A stretch of DNA of 64,000 nucleotides. Origin: Psococerastis gibbosa (taxonomy: Eukaryota > Arthropoda > Insecta > Psocodea > Psocidae). The notes below the pieces were generated by a model. That model saw only the letters and a list, made by a program, of their open reading frames with translations, was not told the DNA's origin and made no database searches. Made by a program: the position numbers and the translations under genes. The stretch lies in contig OZ020492.1 of NCBI GenBank assembly GCA_963971405.1, positions 310,001 through 374,000 on the forward strand. The letters run 5' to 3'. How positions within the stretch are numbered: the stretch's first letter is position 1; each line of letters starts with the position of its first letter. This document shows, piece after piece, positions 42,071 through 54,249 of the stretch.

Positions 42071-42820
42071 CTGAAACAGAGGAATAAAGAAATAAATGCA
42101 AGACTCCAGGTAGCCTCGTGCAGCCTCGCCTTATCTCAGCGGGTGTCTGAAGCCTTGCATTCTAACTTCGTCACTCGCGGTTTTCGCGAAGAAAAATTGT
42201 CCCAAACCGGTACTTGAACTCAGTTCACCTGGGTGATAGTTACTTATTAAAAATAATTTATTAATATTAATTGTTCAAGTTTTTGGAGAGTCCATGGACC
42301 CCCGGATCCCCCATTTAACAGGGATATAATTTAATTCACTTGAATCAAGACGGTAAGACATGAAGAATTGGCTAGTATTATTCAGCGGAGTAGTCAGAAT
42401 TTTCTTTTTAATGGTGGGTCCGGTGTAAAACAGTTTACTCACTTACGAGTACCCCAGGCGACACGAATGGCCCATATAAATCGAATTAAATGTTACCTTG
42501 TCCCAGGGGTTTCTTACATGTGACTTAATCCGTTTCAACGATGAAAACGTACTGGAAAATTAGCTATTTTGCTAAATTTGGGGGGAGGGGTCCGCTTGAT
42601 AATATATTTGTATTTAAGTGAAAAGTACCATACCTGACGGATTTCGATTTAGAAAAAAACGTCGTTTTCGCGTTTTGGTCCGCAGCTTGAGCCGTCCCTG
42701 TGACGGATGTAAATCCAACCACAAACAAGCTTCAAAAGAATATAAATAGATCGAAAAGAGTCTTGCCGCGAGAGGCCTGCATTCGGAATGTTACAGAGAA
42801 ATCGCTCGAGTTCCATTGCA
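42071..42820. other. Stretch upstream of the first visible Tbx1/10 exon
   Basis: I looked for the missing 5' exon on the minus strand and found none. C/G-run patches at 42298-42312 and 42579-42593 suggest MITE remnants. Confidence 0.4.
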
Positions 42821-44386
42821 TTGTAACCGCACTGCCCTACTAATTATTCAGCTTCTCAGGGGTGACTAAACATGTCAAGGACGCCTAATTATTGTACAAG
42901 ACGATAGCTGCAAAGTTAATAAACAGATAGCAGCACTGTTTAAATGGAACTTTAAAGACTGATGTCTTATTGTAACCGCACTGCCCAAATAATTATTCAG
43001 CTTCTCAGGGGTGACCTGACATGTCAAGGACGCCTAATTATTGTACAAGACGAAAGCTGCAAAGTTAATAAACAGATAGCAGCACTGTTTAAATGGAACT
43101 TTTAAGACTGATTTCTTATTGTAACCGCACTGCCCAACTAATTATTCAGCTTCTCAGGGGTGACCAGACATGTCAAGGACGCCTAATTATTGTACAAGAC
43201 GATAGCTGCAAAGTTAATAAACAGATAGCAGCACTGTCTAAATGGAACTTTTAAGACTGATTTCTTATTGTAACCGCACTGCCCAACTAATTATTCAGCT
43301 TCTCAGGGGTGACCAGACATGTCAAGGACGCCTAATTATTGTACAAGACGATAGCTGCAAAGTTAATAAACAGATAGCAGCACTGTTTAAATGGAACTTT
43401 AAAGACTGATTTCTTATTGTAACCGCACTGCCCAACTAATTATTCAGCTTCTCAGGGGTGACCAGACATGTCAAGGACGCCTAATTATTGTACAAGACGA
43501 TAGCTGCAAAGTTAATAAACAGATAGCAGCACTGTTTAAATGGAACTTTAAAGACTGATTTCTTATTGTAACCGCACTGCCCAACTAATTATTCAGCTTC
43601 TCAGGGGTGACCAGACATGTCAAGGACGCCTAATTATTGTACAAGACGATAGCTGCAAAGTTAATAAACAGATAGCAGCACTGTTTAAATGGAACTTTTA
43701 AGACTGATTTCTTATTGTAACCGCACTGCCCAACTAATTATTCAGCTCCTCAGGGGTGACCAGACATGTCAAGGACGCCTAATTATTGTACAAGACGATA
43801 GCTGCAAAGTTAATAAACAGATAGCAGCCCTGTTTAAATGGAACTTTAAAGACTGATGTCTTATTGTAACCGCACTGCCCAACTAATTATTCAGCTTCTC
43901 AGGGGTGACTAAACATGTCAAGGACGCCTAATTATTGTACAAGACGATAGCTGCAAAGTTAATAAACAGATAGCAGCACTGTTTAAATGGAACTTTAAAG
44001 ACTGATTTCTTATTGTAACCGCACTGCCCAACTAATTATTCAGCTCCTCAGGGGTGACCAGACATGTCAAGGACGCCTAATTATTGTACAAGACGATAGC
44101 TGCAAAGTTAATAAACAGATAGCAGCACTGTTTAAATGGAACTTTAAAGACTGATTTCTTATTGTAACCGCACTGCCCAACTAATTATTCAGCTTCTCAG
44201 GGGTGACTAAACATGTCAAGGACGCCTAATTATTGTACAAGACGATAGCTGCAAAGTTACTTAACAGATAGCAGCACTGTATAAATGGAACTTTACAGAC
44301 TGTCGTCTTATTGTAACCGCACAGCCCTAATAATTATTCAGTTACTCAGGGATGCTGACTAAACATACAAAAGCCACCTAATTATA
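42821..44386. repeat. 149-bp tandem satellite, ten units plus a partial
   Basis: TTGTAACCGC recurs at 42821, 42970, 43119, 43268, 43417, 43566, 43715, 43864, 44013, 44162 and 44311: ten intervals of exactly 149 bp. The central units differ at a few sites only (for example TTCTCAG versus TCCTCAG). The first unit, unit 10 and the partial unit after 44311 are more diverged. Confidence 0.97.
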
Positions 44387-44870
44387 AATAAATCAATAAA
44401 TAAATAAATAAATAAGGACTTTTTTTGTTCTATTGCTAAGCCAATTATTTTACAGGATGATTCAAATTCAAATTCAAATATATTTGTATATATATATATA
44501 TATATATATGTGTTAGTGTTTGTGATTCAGAGGGGCACCTTTGGGCATTCCCGTGATGGGCCCCTCAATCTAATCCTAAAATAAAGTCTAATCCTAAAAT
44601 TAATTATTCCTAAAATTACTCCTAAAATAAAATTAAAATTAAAATAGAAAAAAATTGTAAAGTTTAAAAAATTACAATTAAGGAATAAAACTAATCACAC
44701 CGTGAACAAATTACTTTAAATTTTTAATTTTTAATTTAGATTTGGCTTACAATAATGGGACGGGACTTTTCCGTTGGGTCCCCCTTCCATTTTTAATACT
44801 GTGAATGTTGTTGTTTGATTTAATAATAAATTTTGATTTGATTTGATTTGAAAATACACGTAGTACCCTC
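44387..44870. repeat. LINE-like 3' tails and (TA)n
   Basis: TTCAAATTCAAATTCAAATA at the left and TTTTGATTTGATTTGATTTG at the right end look like opposing LINE tails. A (TA) run lies at 44488-44509. A GGGGCACC...GGGCCCCTC hairpin-like pair lies near 44530-44570. No exon is visible. Confidence 0.5.
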
Positions 44871-45033
44871 AGTTGGCATTCATTTGGTTCCTTATTGTTT
44901 CTGTAATACTTTGAGGTTTTGCGAAGTATAACAATTAAATTTGCGTTTTAACAGTTGTATTGGCATGGCGTTCTTAAGGTCTAATGGCAGGCTGTTTTAT
45001 TAATGTATTATTGAACAGTGTTGTGTTTGTTGA

Positions 45034-45873
45034 TTTCCAATTTATACGTAGTATAAGGAAAGCTTTGTGATGGTCCAAATTTTCGATTCCGAGATTTCAA
45101 TGGATTTACACGTTCTGAGGTCCCAGGAACCCAAAAAAGTGATTTTTACGAAATGTCTGTCTGTCTATCTGTTCATCGATTTCCGGGCAAACTACTCGGT
45201 CGATTATGATGAAATTTTGCATGTAGGTTCACAAGAATCATACCTCGGGACCATTGTTTTTATTTTGGGCAAACTCAATTTCGGGGGGTTTTATTCTCAA
45301 AAAAACTCCAAAAAAACGTCTAAAAACATTATTTCTCAAAAACGGCTCCAACGATTTCTTTTAAATTCCCATATGTTGTAGTTGTTATTAGTGTTAATAT
45401 AAACCGGGGGTCACTTGCCCCTTGATAGTTTGCTTCTGGGGGTAAAAAAATAAAAATAACTAAATTTTTATGAAAAATGACTAAAAAAATAATTTTTCTG
45501 TGAAACCTTTCTATCGATTATTTCTACCTTCAGGCATGTTTTAGTTGTTGAATTGCGTAACGAAACCGGATAGGTCGCTTCCCCAAAAAACAATTTGGTT
45601 TTGTGCAAAAAAAATGTTTTTGAAAAAATGATAGAAAATTCACGGTCAAATGCATTGCGTGCCCTGCCATTATTGCTGTGTGGTAATGTGTTGGTCTGAC
45701 CTATCTAGAATTTACCTCACCTCCAGTAGTGACGTCAGGTGGACAACCCCCCCCCCCCCTGAGATGCCCGAAATTTAACTATAGGAAATTTATTTACCAT
45801 GAAATTACTCATTTTCACTATCTACTAATTGATAAATTGGAAAGCATGTTCGAGTAAACTCGGACCGGTTCTT
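45034..45873 (+). mobile_element. Helitron-like family E, full-length copy (840 bp)
   Basis: It starts TTTCCAATTTATACGTAGTA then TAAGGAAAGC, has TCTGTCTG repeats and TTCATCGATTTCCGGGCAAA, and ends with a small palindrome CGAGTAAACTCG about 8 bp before CCGGTTCTT. The same two ends recur in copies at 47594-48285 and 51016-51880. A terminal hairpin without inverted termini suggests a non-autonomous Helitron or Helentron, but the CTRR end is not exact. Frames across the TCTG repeat are not genes. Confidence 0.65.
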
Positions 45874-45885
45874 TTTATTGTTCTT

Positions 45886-46206
45886 ATGTTGCAAAGTAAC
45901 TTAATAGATAGCAGCACTCATGGCCGTGCTCAGAGGGGTGGTCCAAGGGGTCCGCCCCCCCCCCCCCCGAATTAAAAGGGCTTTACACAAATTTAAATTT
46001 AATTTTATATTTTAGGGATACAATTTATCATTTTATGTACACCTGTATTGTTTGAAGAATTGGAATAAATTTATTTGAGTTTAAACACTGTATAGAATGG
46101 ACTTTTATTAATAAATTACGTAAAAAAAGTTTTGGACAGCCCCCATCCACCGAAACCAATACCTGGGCCGGGCCACTATAAATGGCACTTTACAGACTGA
46201 TGTCTT
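45886..46206. repeat. Stray satellite unit split by a MITE
   Basis: GTTGCAAAGTAACTTAATAG then ATAGCAGCACT (45888-45918) and ATAAATGGCACTTTACAGAC then TGATGTCTTATT (46178-46209) are the two halves of a 149-bp satellite segment. They resemble unit 10, the divergent edge unit. The insert between is a C-run MITE. Confidence 0.85.
45919..46177. mobile_element. C-run MITE inserted in the stray satellite unit
   Basis: Ends CATGGCCGTGCTCAG and CCTGGGCCGGGCCACTA are inverted and match the family of 18282-18449. A C14 run follows the left end. Confidence 0.75.
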
Positions 46207-46491
46207 ATTCTGAGTCTGGCTGTCATTTTCATTTAAATGTTTTTTTTGTATTAATAAAAAACTAGATTTGTCCCTCAAAGGGTTAAGGTTATGCTGCAAT
46301 CACGAACCAATTTGTCAACGATGGTATTCTTACGCCACACCCACCGTGTGTCGGTAAACTGAAATCTGACAGATTCTGCAGTCGTATGCATTGGAACAGG
46401 GTAAAACATAGTCCACAGCATACGGTGCATAGCGTTTCACCGGTAGGTTTATAACATAGTAAGTCCTGATGGAACGTACTTAAAAGGGGCC

Positions 46492-46675
46492 ATTGGTCCA
46501 TGCCCTATGCCAAAAAACCCATAGTTTTTCTGACATTACTGGTTTTGTTTCCGAATAAATTTCTTGCTAGTGACAAAATGGTTCACTCCTAGATGTCAAC
46601 CCACACCGACTGCAAGTGTCAACAGGCTAGGTCAGACATGCTTACTATTGGCACCAGGTGTAACAAAACTTAAGA
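46492..46675 (+). repeat. Dispersed repeat F copy
   Basis: GGCCATTGGTCCATGCCCTA, GATGTCAACCCACACCGACT and AGGTGTAACA in the family order. Confidence 0.65.
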
Positions 46676-47590
46676 GAGTCAACGAGTACGGTAGGCCTAC
46701 TCCAAATCTCCGGTTACATTTCTAACTAATAGCGTAAAAATGAGAAATTAATTATTTGGCTGCAACAGTAGAATTTATTTTGGCTGTGGGCCAGCATTGT
46801 GGCTTGTCGCTGTGACAAGCTTCGGTAAACATTAGTTAAAAATGACAAACCTCATTACTTCATCATTTTACGTTAGCGTGACAGAAAGGTAAGGTGCCGC
46901 AAGAGTGCCAACAAAACAACAATGTACACCATGTTCTTTATGCATAAGGCTTGTTGTAAAAATGCATAACAACGTAGAAGATTTTTTTTAAACGAAGATA
47001 GGCCGAGTGAAATTGATTAATTCCTTATTACATCCTAAAATAGGGAATCAAGAAAAATCTGGTCAATGAGGGACTCGAACCCATGGTGCCTCTTTTTACG
47101 ACTAATCCGGCTTGATTTGAATCTCTATTAGATTCTTATTGACAAGATTTAAATTGATGGACAGGTCACCACAGTTACAAAAGCATCTAACTGAACAGGC
47201 TGCCTAATTCCAGGTTCGAGGAAAGCTTTCAAGCCTGAACCTGGGCACACCGTAATGGGTACCTTACAGGCAAAGATGAGACCTTGTAAGGTCAGCACCA
47301 CGCACAGTCAAGTGTGAGCGACTGAATCCTATACTACAAGGATTCACCTGCCTTAGAAGATTCCCAAGTGAACTGAGAGCTGCGGGAAATGCTACAAACT
47401 TCCCTAAATTGCTTAGAGACCATCTCTTAGGGAAAGCTTTCTACACTGTCACTGAGGCACTACCACAATGACAATGACAGAACTACATGATTTTGATGAT
47501 ATGTTGACGATTTTAGCTTTCTTGCTGATTACTTATTGTACTTGTTGATTGCTTAATTGTATAATTTAACAGGAATTCATATTTATTTAT
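46676..47590. other. Gene-free stretch with LINE and tRNA-like debris
   Basis: A tRNA-like head on the minus strand lies at 47060-47110 (box B GGTTCGAGTCC). At 47330-47475 the plus strand reads RRFPSELRAAGN then LLRDHLLGKAFYTV, which resembles the extreme C-terminus of some LINE polyproteins. Confidence 0.45.
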
Positions 47591-47593
47591 TGC

Positions 47594-48285
47594 TTTCCAA
47601 TTTATACGTAGTATAAAGTAAGCTTTGTGATGGTCAAAATTTTCAATTCCGAGATTTCAACAGATTTACAAGTTTTCAGGTCCCAGGAACCTAAAAAAGT
47701 GGTTTTTACGAAATGTCTCTCTGTCACTCTGTATGTCTGTCTGTCGCTCTGTATGTCTGTCTGTCTGTCTGTCTGTCGCTCTGTCTGTTCATCGATTTCC
47801 GGGCAAACTACTCGGTCGATTTTGATAAAATTTGCCATGTAGGTTCACTAAAATCATGTCTCGGGATTTTTATTTTTATTTTGGGGGTGAGTCACTTGCC
47901 CCTTGGTAGTTTTTTTCTAGGGGTAAAAAAATAAAAATAAGTCAACTTTCAGGAAAAACGACTAAAAAATAATTATTCTGGGGAACATTTCTATCGATAT
48001 CTGGTGGGTCCGGACCCCCCGCCCCCCGAAACGTTTGAAGCGTACACTAGATAGAATGGAGTTTTAAGGATTTTTAAATACGATTATATTTGCGTATATT
48101 GAGGTTACCTCACCTCTGGTGATGTCAGATGGACCCCCCCCCCTCCCCCGAAGGATCTGAAACTTAACCATAGGGAAATTATTTACTGAAATAATTAATA
48201 ATATATATTTATGAAATAATTCATTATCTCTATCTACTAATTGATCAATTGGAAAGCATGTTCGAGTATACTCGGACCGGTTCTT
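47594..48285 (+). mobile_element. Helitron-like family E copy (692 bp)
   Basis: It has the same ends as 45034-45873, including the palindrome CGAGTATACTCG before GACCGGTTCTT. It is shorter in the middle. The section 47997-48140 is a reversed relative of the MITE at 60711-60865 (ACTCCATTCTA, GGTGAGGTAA strings in complement). Confidence 0.65.
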
Positions 48286-50205
48286 ATTTATTTATAGGTA
48301 GGAAAGAGCACGGCTGCTGGATATGTTGCTAACCACATCACCTCAAATAGAGTTGCGAAAGAAGATCTTCTACCGGTCCCAAATGACCGTCTTTTCCATT
48401 TTAAGGAGCAATCGGGGCAATCGTAGGTGGAAAAGCCTTACAGGAGTACAAAACCAAATATAACTTGAAATATCGATGAGCTGTCATCTCTGTGTAGAAA
48501 TGCTCATCTACATTTTGACAAGTTAATAATAATAATAATAATAATAGTAATGTTAATCACTGGCTCTCGAATCGTCCTTCTATACCGAGGCTAACTGTAG
48601 GTACTTTTGCCTGAATTAGATTGAGGTTCTTCTATCAAGTATTTCCAGGCTGAAAGAACTCCATGACACGACAAGTCAGCGATGCAGAAAATTTCTGGAG
48701 ATGTTTTTTTTAAAACTTATCAATGACTTTTTTCTTACCTTCTATTTGCTTCATAGGCGTAGTATAAGGCTGAACTCCAGGCGTCGTGCACCAGTCATAG
48801 CAGCATTCCGACCCAGGCTCCGCAAGTCCTGTATAGTGTATCATAGCGACAAAAAACTTGCAGAAAACTTTAGAAAATTTCACAGATTATTTAATTTAGT
48901 TCTTTTTTACACAAGTATTATTATTGGCTGAGTCAATTTTTCAACTTCCGTAGGAGATTCACTTCACATCGTATTTACATGTTCATTTAGTACAAATACG
49001 TTCTCATTAGGTAGACTAAGCTACAGTTGACGGGCTGAAATTAATACAATGAAAATGAGTGGTTAGTAAATAATAAATAAATAATGACTTTTAGATCTGA
49101 TACTAAGCCAACCTAGTAAAGTTGTATATAAAATATTTGATTATATTACATTAGGAATATTGCCATTTATCTGATTTAGGGCTTGCAAATCTTGTTCCAA
49201 TTCATTATGAAAATTTTTATGTTAATTGCAAAATTGGGATAACCAATGAGCCAAGAAACAAGTTTTCTGCAGTTTATCGTTAGTCTACTGTAATTAACAG
49301 TTAATAATATAAAATAATATGCAATATGTTAAGCAGTTGAATTTTTATATTTCGGTTTCACTTGTTAATTTTAATTACTACTAATTTAAATGCAATATTT
49401 TTTTTTTAAAGTTGTAAAATGGGCAAGACCCTTGTATTTTGATTTTAAAAAAAATAATAACACTTTAGCAGGATATCCTCAAACACAGCCTTACTTCCGA
49501 TGGGCTCTCAACATCTGAACCATCGTACCTAATTTATTTATTTATACCATTTGTTAAATTGTTAGTCAATTTTATCCGACTTGCATAAATCATTTATGGA
49601 AAGTCTGTCTAATAAATTTTTTCAGACTTTGCATTAATTTTAGACTCACTGATCGGATTAGCAATAGTTCAGTTAAGCTACGCTACATTTGTAAAATTAT
49701 ACTGCTGGAGGAAGTGTTAATTAAAATTAAAAGTATATAATAGCCTAAAAATTAATCGTTCAATTATTTTTTACCGGTAAATAGGCTAACAATATCCCAT
49801 ATTAACAAATTTACGTTTTAAATATTAAATGTTATTACTATTATTTCTCCAATAGAAACAAGTGCTGTCTAATAGTGGTATTAGCATATAGGATAGGTAG
49901 TGTTTTAGGTGAACGTCGGGTCGGGAAACTTCTCAGGCGCATTTACCGTTCAAATTTTGTTGTTGTTGTTAACGCGTTAAGGTTGGATGGTAACCTTGTC
50001 AACTAATTTCTGATATTCTCATTATGTTCCTCGATGCTTATAGATTTGTTGCGTATTACCTGTGCGTGTGACAGTCGTGTGTTATATATATATATGTATA
50101 TATGTGTATATGTTAAAATTAAATAGTAGTTGTCAACACAATAAAACAATGCAGACTTTTTTCTATTATTATTATTATTTTTTACATATATATAAAAATA
50201 TAAAA
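48286..50205. other. Gene-free stretch
   Basis: I found no exon to support. An AG acceptor at 48757-48758 opens a 55-codon Arg-rich frame to 48931 with no recognisable family. The rest is AT-rich with (AAT)n at 48527-48546 and (TA)n near 50083. Confidence 0.4.
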
Positions 50206-50209
50206 CAAA

Positions 50210-50372
50210 CAATATAATACAAACAATTTAATGAATGTATCCGATTGATCTCTTCAGTCGCCTCTGTAGGTTAGTATACCCGTGTTGAGTTACCACACGT
50301 CTCCGATCGCATGGCGAGTAAAGACTCGCCTAAATGCAAGCACGTTACCACCTGGCCACCGAAGTGGATTAT
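50210..50372 (-). repeat. SINE family B, near full length
   Basis: It has CAAACAATTTAATGAATGTA, CTCCGATCGCATGGCGAGTA and TACCACCTGGCCACCGAAGT. Confidence 0.88.
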
Positions 50373-50689
50373 AAATAAATAAATATTGACTTTTTTGTTC
50401 TAATATGTTCTATTCTATTGTAATTTGGAGCTAAAATAACCGAAATATTATACCTACCTTCGCGATTTCCAATCCAGGTTGAAGTTTACCCAATGTCACC
50501 TTATAATGTTCATGAACTAGGCCTAGATATTTTAGATACAATTTTAGATGTTGGCATTGAAAATGAAAATTAAATTGTTAGCATCAGTTAATTAAATTGA
50601 GAGCATAAGAGAAGGTTTTTTCTATTCTGCTTTGCCTTATGTTCTGATCGTGTCTTTACAGATCTCAAAGTTTCCTACACAAAACCCAG

Positions 50690-50830
50690 TGAATGAAATG
50701 AAATGAAAATCGTATATTTATATACATAAGCGTACAATTAATAATAAGGTAGTTTTACAATTGTGAAGGGGGGATCCCAAAGGAATGGTTCCCGTGCTGG
50801 GCCCCCCTGCAACTCATCGAGCTTTACCTA
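50690..50830. repeat. LINE-like 3' end with GAAAT tail
   Basis: ATGAAATGAAATGAAAATCG then a GGGATCCCAAAGG...CCGTGCTGGGCCCC pair. A close relative is at 59310-59375 (GACCCCAAAGAATTAACCCG, TGTTGGGGCCCC). Confidence 0.5.
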
Positions 50831-51015
50831 TAAGAAACCCTAACGTATGTATTGTATGTGTGTGCATTATATTATTTTTCTAATAATTCTGAACTTTCGT
50901 GACGTTTCTTTGCTCCTATCAATAAATGTAGGCTTATAGGTCAATTGGAAGAATATTTGTCAACTGTAGTCTACGGGACGTACACAATAACTTCCAACGC
51001 GAGACATCATGATGA

Positions 51016-51880
51016 AAGAACCGGTCCGAGTTCACTCGAACATGTTTTCCAATTTATAAATTAGTAGATATAGACATGTGTAATTTCATGGGAAATAATT
51101 TCCCTGTGGTTAAATTTCAGATCCCTCGAGAGGGGGGGGGGCACCTCAATATAGTAAAAAACCCCTTAAAACTTAATTGCATATTCTGGAACGAACAGAC
51201 CAATACATTGCAACAGTAGTAACAATGACACACACATGGCATGTAATGTATTGGAGCGTGAATTTTCCATAATTTTTCAAAAAATAATTTTTTGCACAGA
51301 AGCAAATATTTTTTTGGGAATGCAACCTGTTCGTTTTTGTTACCCTATTGAACACCTAAAACATACCTGAAGGTAGAAATCATCGATAGAAAGGTTCCAC
51401 AGAAAATATATTTTTTAGTCATTTTTCATGAAAATTGAGTAATTTTTATTTTATTACCCCCTGAAGCAAACTATCAAGGAGCAAGCGACCCCACGCATTT
51501 TGTTAAAATTAATAACGACTATAATATATGTGAATTTAAAAGAAATCGTTGGAGCCGTTTTTGAGAAATAATTTTTTTAGACTTTTTTCGAGTTTTTTGA
51601 AAATAAATCCCCCCCAACTTGAGTTAGCCCAAATAAAAAAATTATCTCGAGGCATGATTTTTGTGAACCTACATGCAAAATTTCATCATAATCGACCGAG
51701 TATTTTGCCCGGAAATCGATGAACAGACAGACAGACATACAGACAGAGCGACAGACAGACATTTCGTAAAAAACACTTTTTGGGTTCCTGGGACCTCAAA
51801 ACGTGTAAATCCGTTGAAATCTCGGAAACAAAAATTTGGAACATCACAAAGCTTTCCTTATACTACTTATAAATTGGAAA
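51016..51880 (-). mobile_element. Helitron-like family E, full-length copy (865 bp)
   Basis: Reverse copy with AAGAACCGGTCCGAGTTCAC at its 3' end and TTTCCAATTTATAAGTAGTA (minus strand) at its 5' end. It shares CATCGATAGAAAGGTTCCAC and TCGATTTCCGGGCAAAATAC with the other copies. Confidence 0.7.
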
Positions 51881-52300
51881 GAAAAAACGTATATTTAATT
51901 ATTAATTTAAATTGACTAAGTTTGAAAAGGAAACCTCCCCGTTGTAACTAATGTTGGCCCATAGGCGTATCAAGGGTTTTGTGATGAGTAAATTACTATA
52001 TGCGTACGTAAATACAACATAAAAATATTTGGAAAACGCTGGAGAATTTTACAGCTCACAATGAAAATGTATTCCATATTTTATATTTCTCACGTTATCC
52101 CAGCCAAAATTATGATGGGTCTACATAAGAAACTACACAAAGCTTATTTCTTTGCAAAAGCGCTAAAAAAATAAATAAATATTATGATCGTGTATTGTTA
52201 CCTACTTTCCGGTTTTGCAGTTTTTCCAAAAATCCCAGATTACGCAAAATTTTAGTATCTTACTCAGAATGAACTAAGGTACGAAAAATTTAATATTTCC
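51881..52300. other. Gene-free AT-rich stretch
   Basis: Nothing is visible beyond AT-rich sequence and the probable decayed left part of the next MITE. Confidence 0.4.
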
Positions 52301-52457
52301 CATTAGGCCTATATAATGCATGAAGTAGACTTCTACAACTTGCATTAGCTAGATCTTTAATTACTTGCTTTGTTAATTAATTTTTAAAAAATTAATAAAA
52401 ACAACTAATTTTGGATTGCTAAATTTCTACATAGCATGTCCATGTCCTCTTAAGAAT
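52300..52457. mobile_element. TTAA palindromic MITE, right half
   Basis: TATATAATGCATGAAGTAGA then CTTCTACAACTTGCATTAGC and TTTCTACATAGCATG lead to a TTAA at 52454-52457. The left end is not clear. Confidence 0.6.
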
Positions 52458-52589
52458 ATTTTAAAGTAACTGAGTATTTAAAATGACCGAGGATGGGCTA
52501 AATGGTTTCGGTTTGGCTTTGATGCATGTTGCCATTAATGTGAAGAAGATCCCTCGACCAGTCATCATCTGCTCTTTTTTACTTTCCTA

Positions 52590-53270
52590 TTTACGCATAC
52601 GCCAGTAAAAGGAAAGCTCTCTGATTCTCGAAATGTTCTTTTTCGTGATTTCAACGAATTTCAACGAATTACAAAAAGATTTTCCCCATTAGTAAAACCT
52701 AAACCTTGCTGCATCAAGATGCATAAAACGTCAATATTTAAAGCCTATTTTATAATTTAAAAAAACCCGGCTGGAACTCACAGGCCCCTTGTCTCCAATT
52801 AAATGAATCCCCGTCGGTAAAATCTAAACATGCAATAACCAGTCAATATCTGCTCTTTTTTACTTTCCCATTTTTACGTAAGTAAAAGAAAAGTTCTGTG
52901 CCTCTCGAAGTTTTTTGTTGTTGTTGAGATTTCAACGAATTTCAAGCTTCGAGGTCTCAGGTTTTTATTAATATTTTACTTGCGCCTTGCTACATTCAAA
53001 ATTCATGTAAACGCAATATTTCAGTCCTATTTTTTTTAATGTAGTTATGCACATGTATCTTCGTCTGTTAAGCCTAAAATGCTGTCAAAATGCGTAAAAC
53101 ACCAGTTTTGTAATTTTTTATTTGTTACATTTCCCCGGGCCCCCTGTTAACGGTTTTATGAATCTTCGTCGGTAAAATCTAAACCTTACTGCTGTCAAAA
53201 TGTTTAAAACCCGACTATTTTAGGCCTATTTTTAAGTTATTGGTTTTTCATCGGGGCATAATATGGGTAT
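52590..53270 (+). repeat. Diverged relatives of family E, at least two in tandem
   Basis: ACGCATACGCCAGTAAAAGG then AAAGCTCTCTGATTCTCGAA (52590) and TACGTAAGTAAAAGAAAAGT then TCTGTGCCTCTCGAAG (52870) are 280 bp apart. Each is followed by GATTTCAACGAATTTCAA. They resemble the family E 5' end. Confidence 0.5.
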
Positions 53271-53684
53271 ATTAGTTACTTATACTAGTAAGTTGAATAC
53301 ATAAGCTACATTTATTTTACAGTATTGTAATATAGACTGAAACTCCCTCTCTAAATTTGTGGGTACCTTCAGTACCTTAGGTACGTTCGCCTACCGAAAA
53401 TATAATTGTTCAATTGACCAAGCTAATGCTTTAGGCTTATCCCCCCCCCCCAGAAATATTTCTGTTGTAAGAAGAGCTTTAACGAAGTATTAGTGGACAA
53501 AATAATAACAAAATTTCAATTGAATTCAAAATGAATATTGCACAGGCCAAAATTTTGAAACTGATTGAAAGAGTCACGATGAAATCTGGTGTGATATAAA
53601 TATAGCTGACAAGTATTCGAGATAACAATTTACACGATTCAGTAAATACTAAGTAGCCCTTCCCTCAAATATGATAGAAGTGTT

Positions 53685-54155
53685 CAGTGCCGGATTTACA
53701 GCTGTTTTGGGGGCCTGTGGGTAATATATATGAGGGGCTATGCTGGTTTTGACTGAAGCTAATGAACTACAAAAAATTGCACTATAGCATTTTTTACATT
53801 TTATCACATACCATGAAAAACTTACAAATTTACTTTCTTCCAGCGGCAAACTCTTCTATTACGTCAGAGAAGTTAATTTGTCTCAAAATGTCTCTGTTCT
53901 CGTGAAGACCATTTAAGCGTTTTTGACTGCAAGGGTTTGCGGCGAGGGTTTTTGCAAAATTACCCCAGGTGGAGAGGTTTGTGTTTGCTTTTAGGCAACT
54001 GAAATGTTTTATTTTTCTACCAATTTCGTTCTAATTTCTTCAATTTCTTTACTAAATTACTGAAACTAAATTGTTTCACAAATATTTCAAAATATGTCGA
54101 TTTTTGTGGGGGCCTGTTTTGTGTCGGGGGCACGTGGACAAAATGCCCGGCACTG
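53685..54155 (-). mobile_element. hAT element keeping the transposase C-terminus
   Basis: The ends CAGTGCCGGATTTACAG and AATGCCCGGCACTG are inverted repeats of hAT form. On the minus strand near 53930-53830 the sequence reads QKRLNGLHENRDILRQINF then SDVIEEFAAGRK and a stop. This resembles the end of the hAT dimerisation domain in ZMYM-like hAT transposases (ERL.GLA...I......FSDVIDEFA). The rest of the transposase is deleted. Flanking 8-mers GAAGTGTT and GAAGTCAG share five bases. Confidence 0.75.
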
Positions 54156-54249
54156 GAAGTCAGGGAAAAACTTAAATTTAAAAAAAAATGAAAAAGACCC
54201 AATTGTATGGTACATGACGTTGTCTTCTACACCTTAAGAGCAAATTGGA

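Noticed and set aside
42821-44386. CRISPR-like repeat array
   Set aside because: The whole 149-bp unit is repeated with no unique spacers, in an animal genome. It is a satellite.
45919-46177. Exact target duplication for this MITE
   Set aside because: The satellite sequence at both edges does not show a clean 8-bp repeat, so none is claimed.
46108-46299. 63-codon minus-strand frame as an upstream Tbx1/10 exon
   Set aside because: It spans the MITE end and the stray satellite unit and has no T-box-family sequence.
47627-47934. Frames rich in CLSVCLSV
   Set aside because: They are readings of TCTG repeats in Helitron-like family E; similar frames occur at 45067 and 51577 in the other copies.
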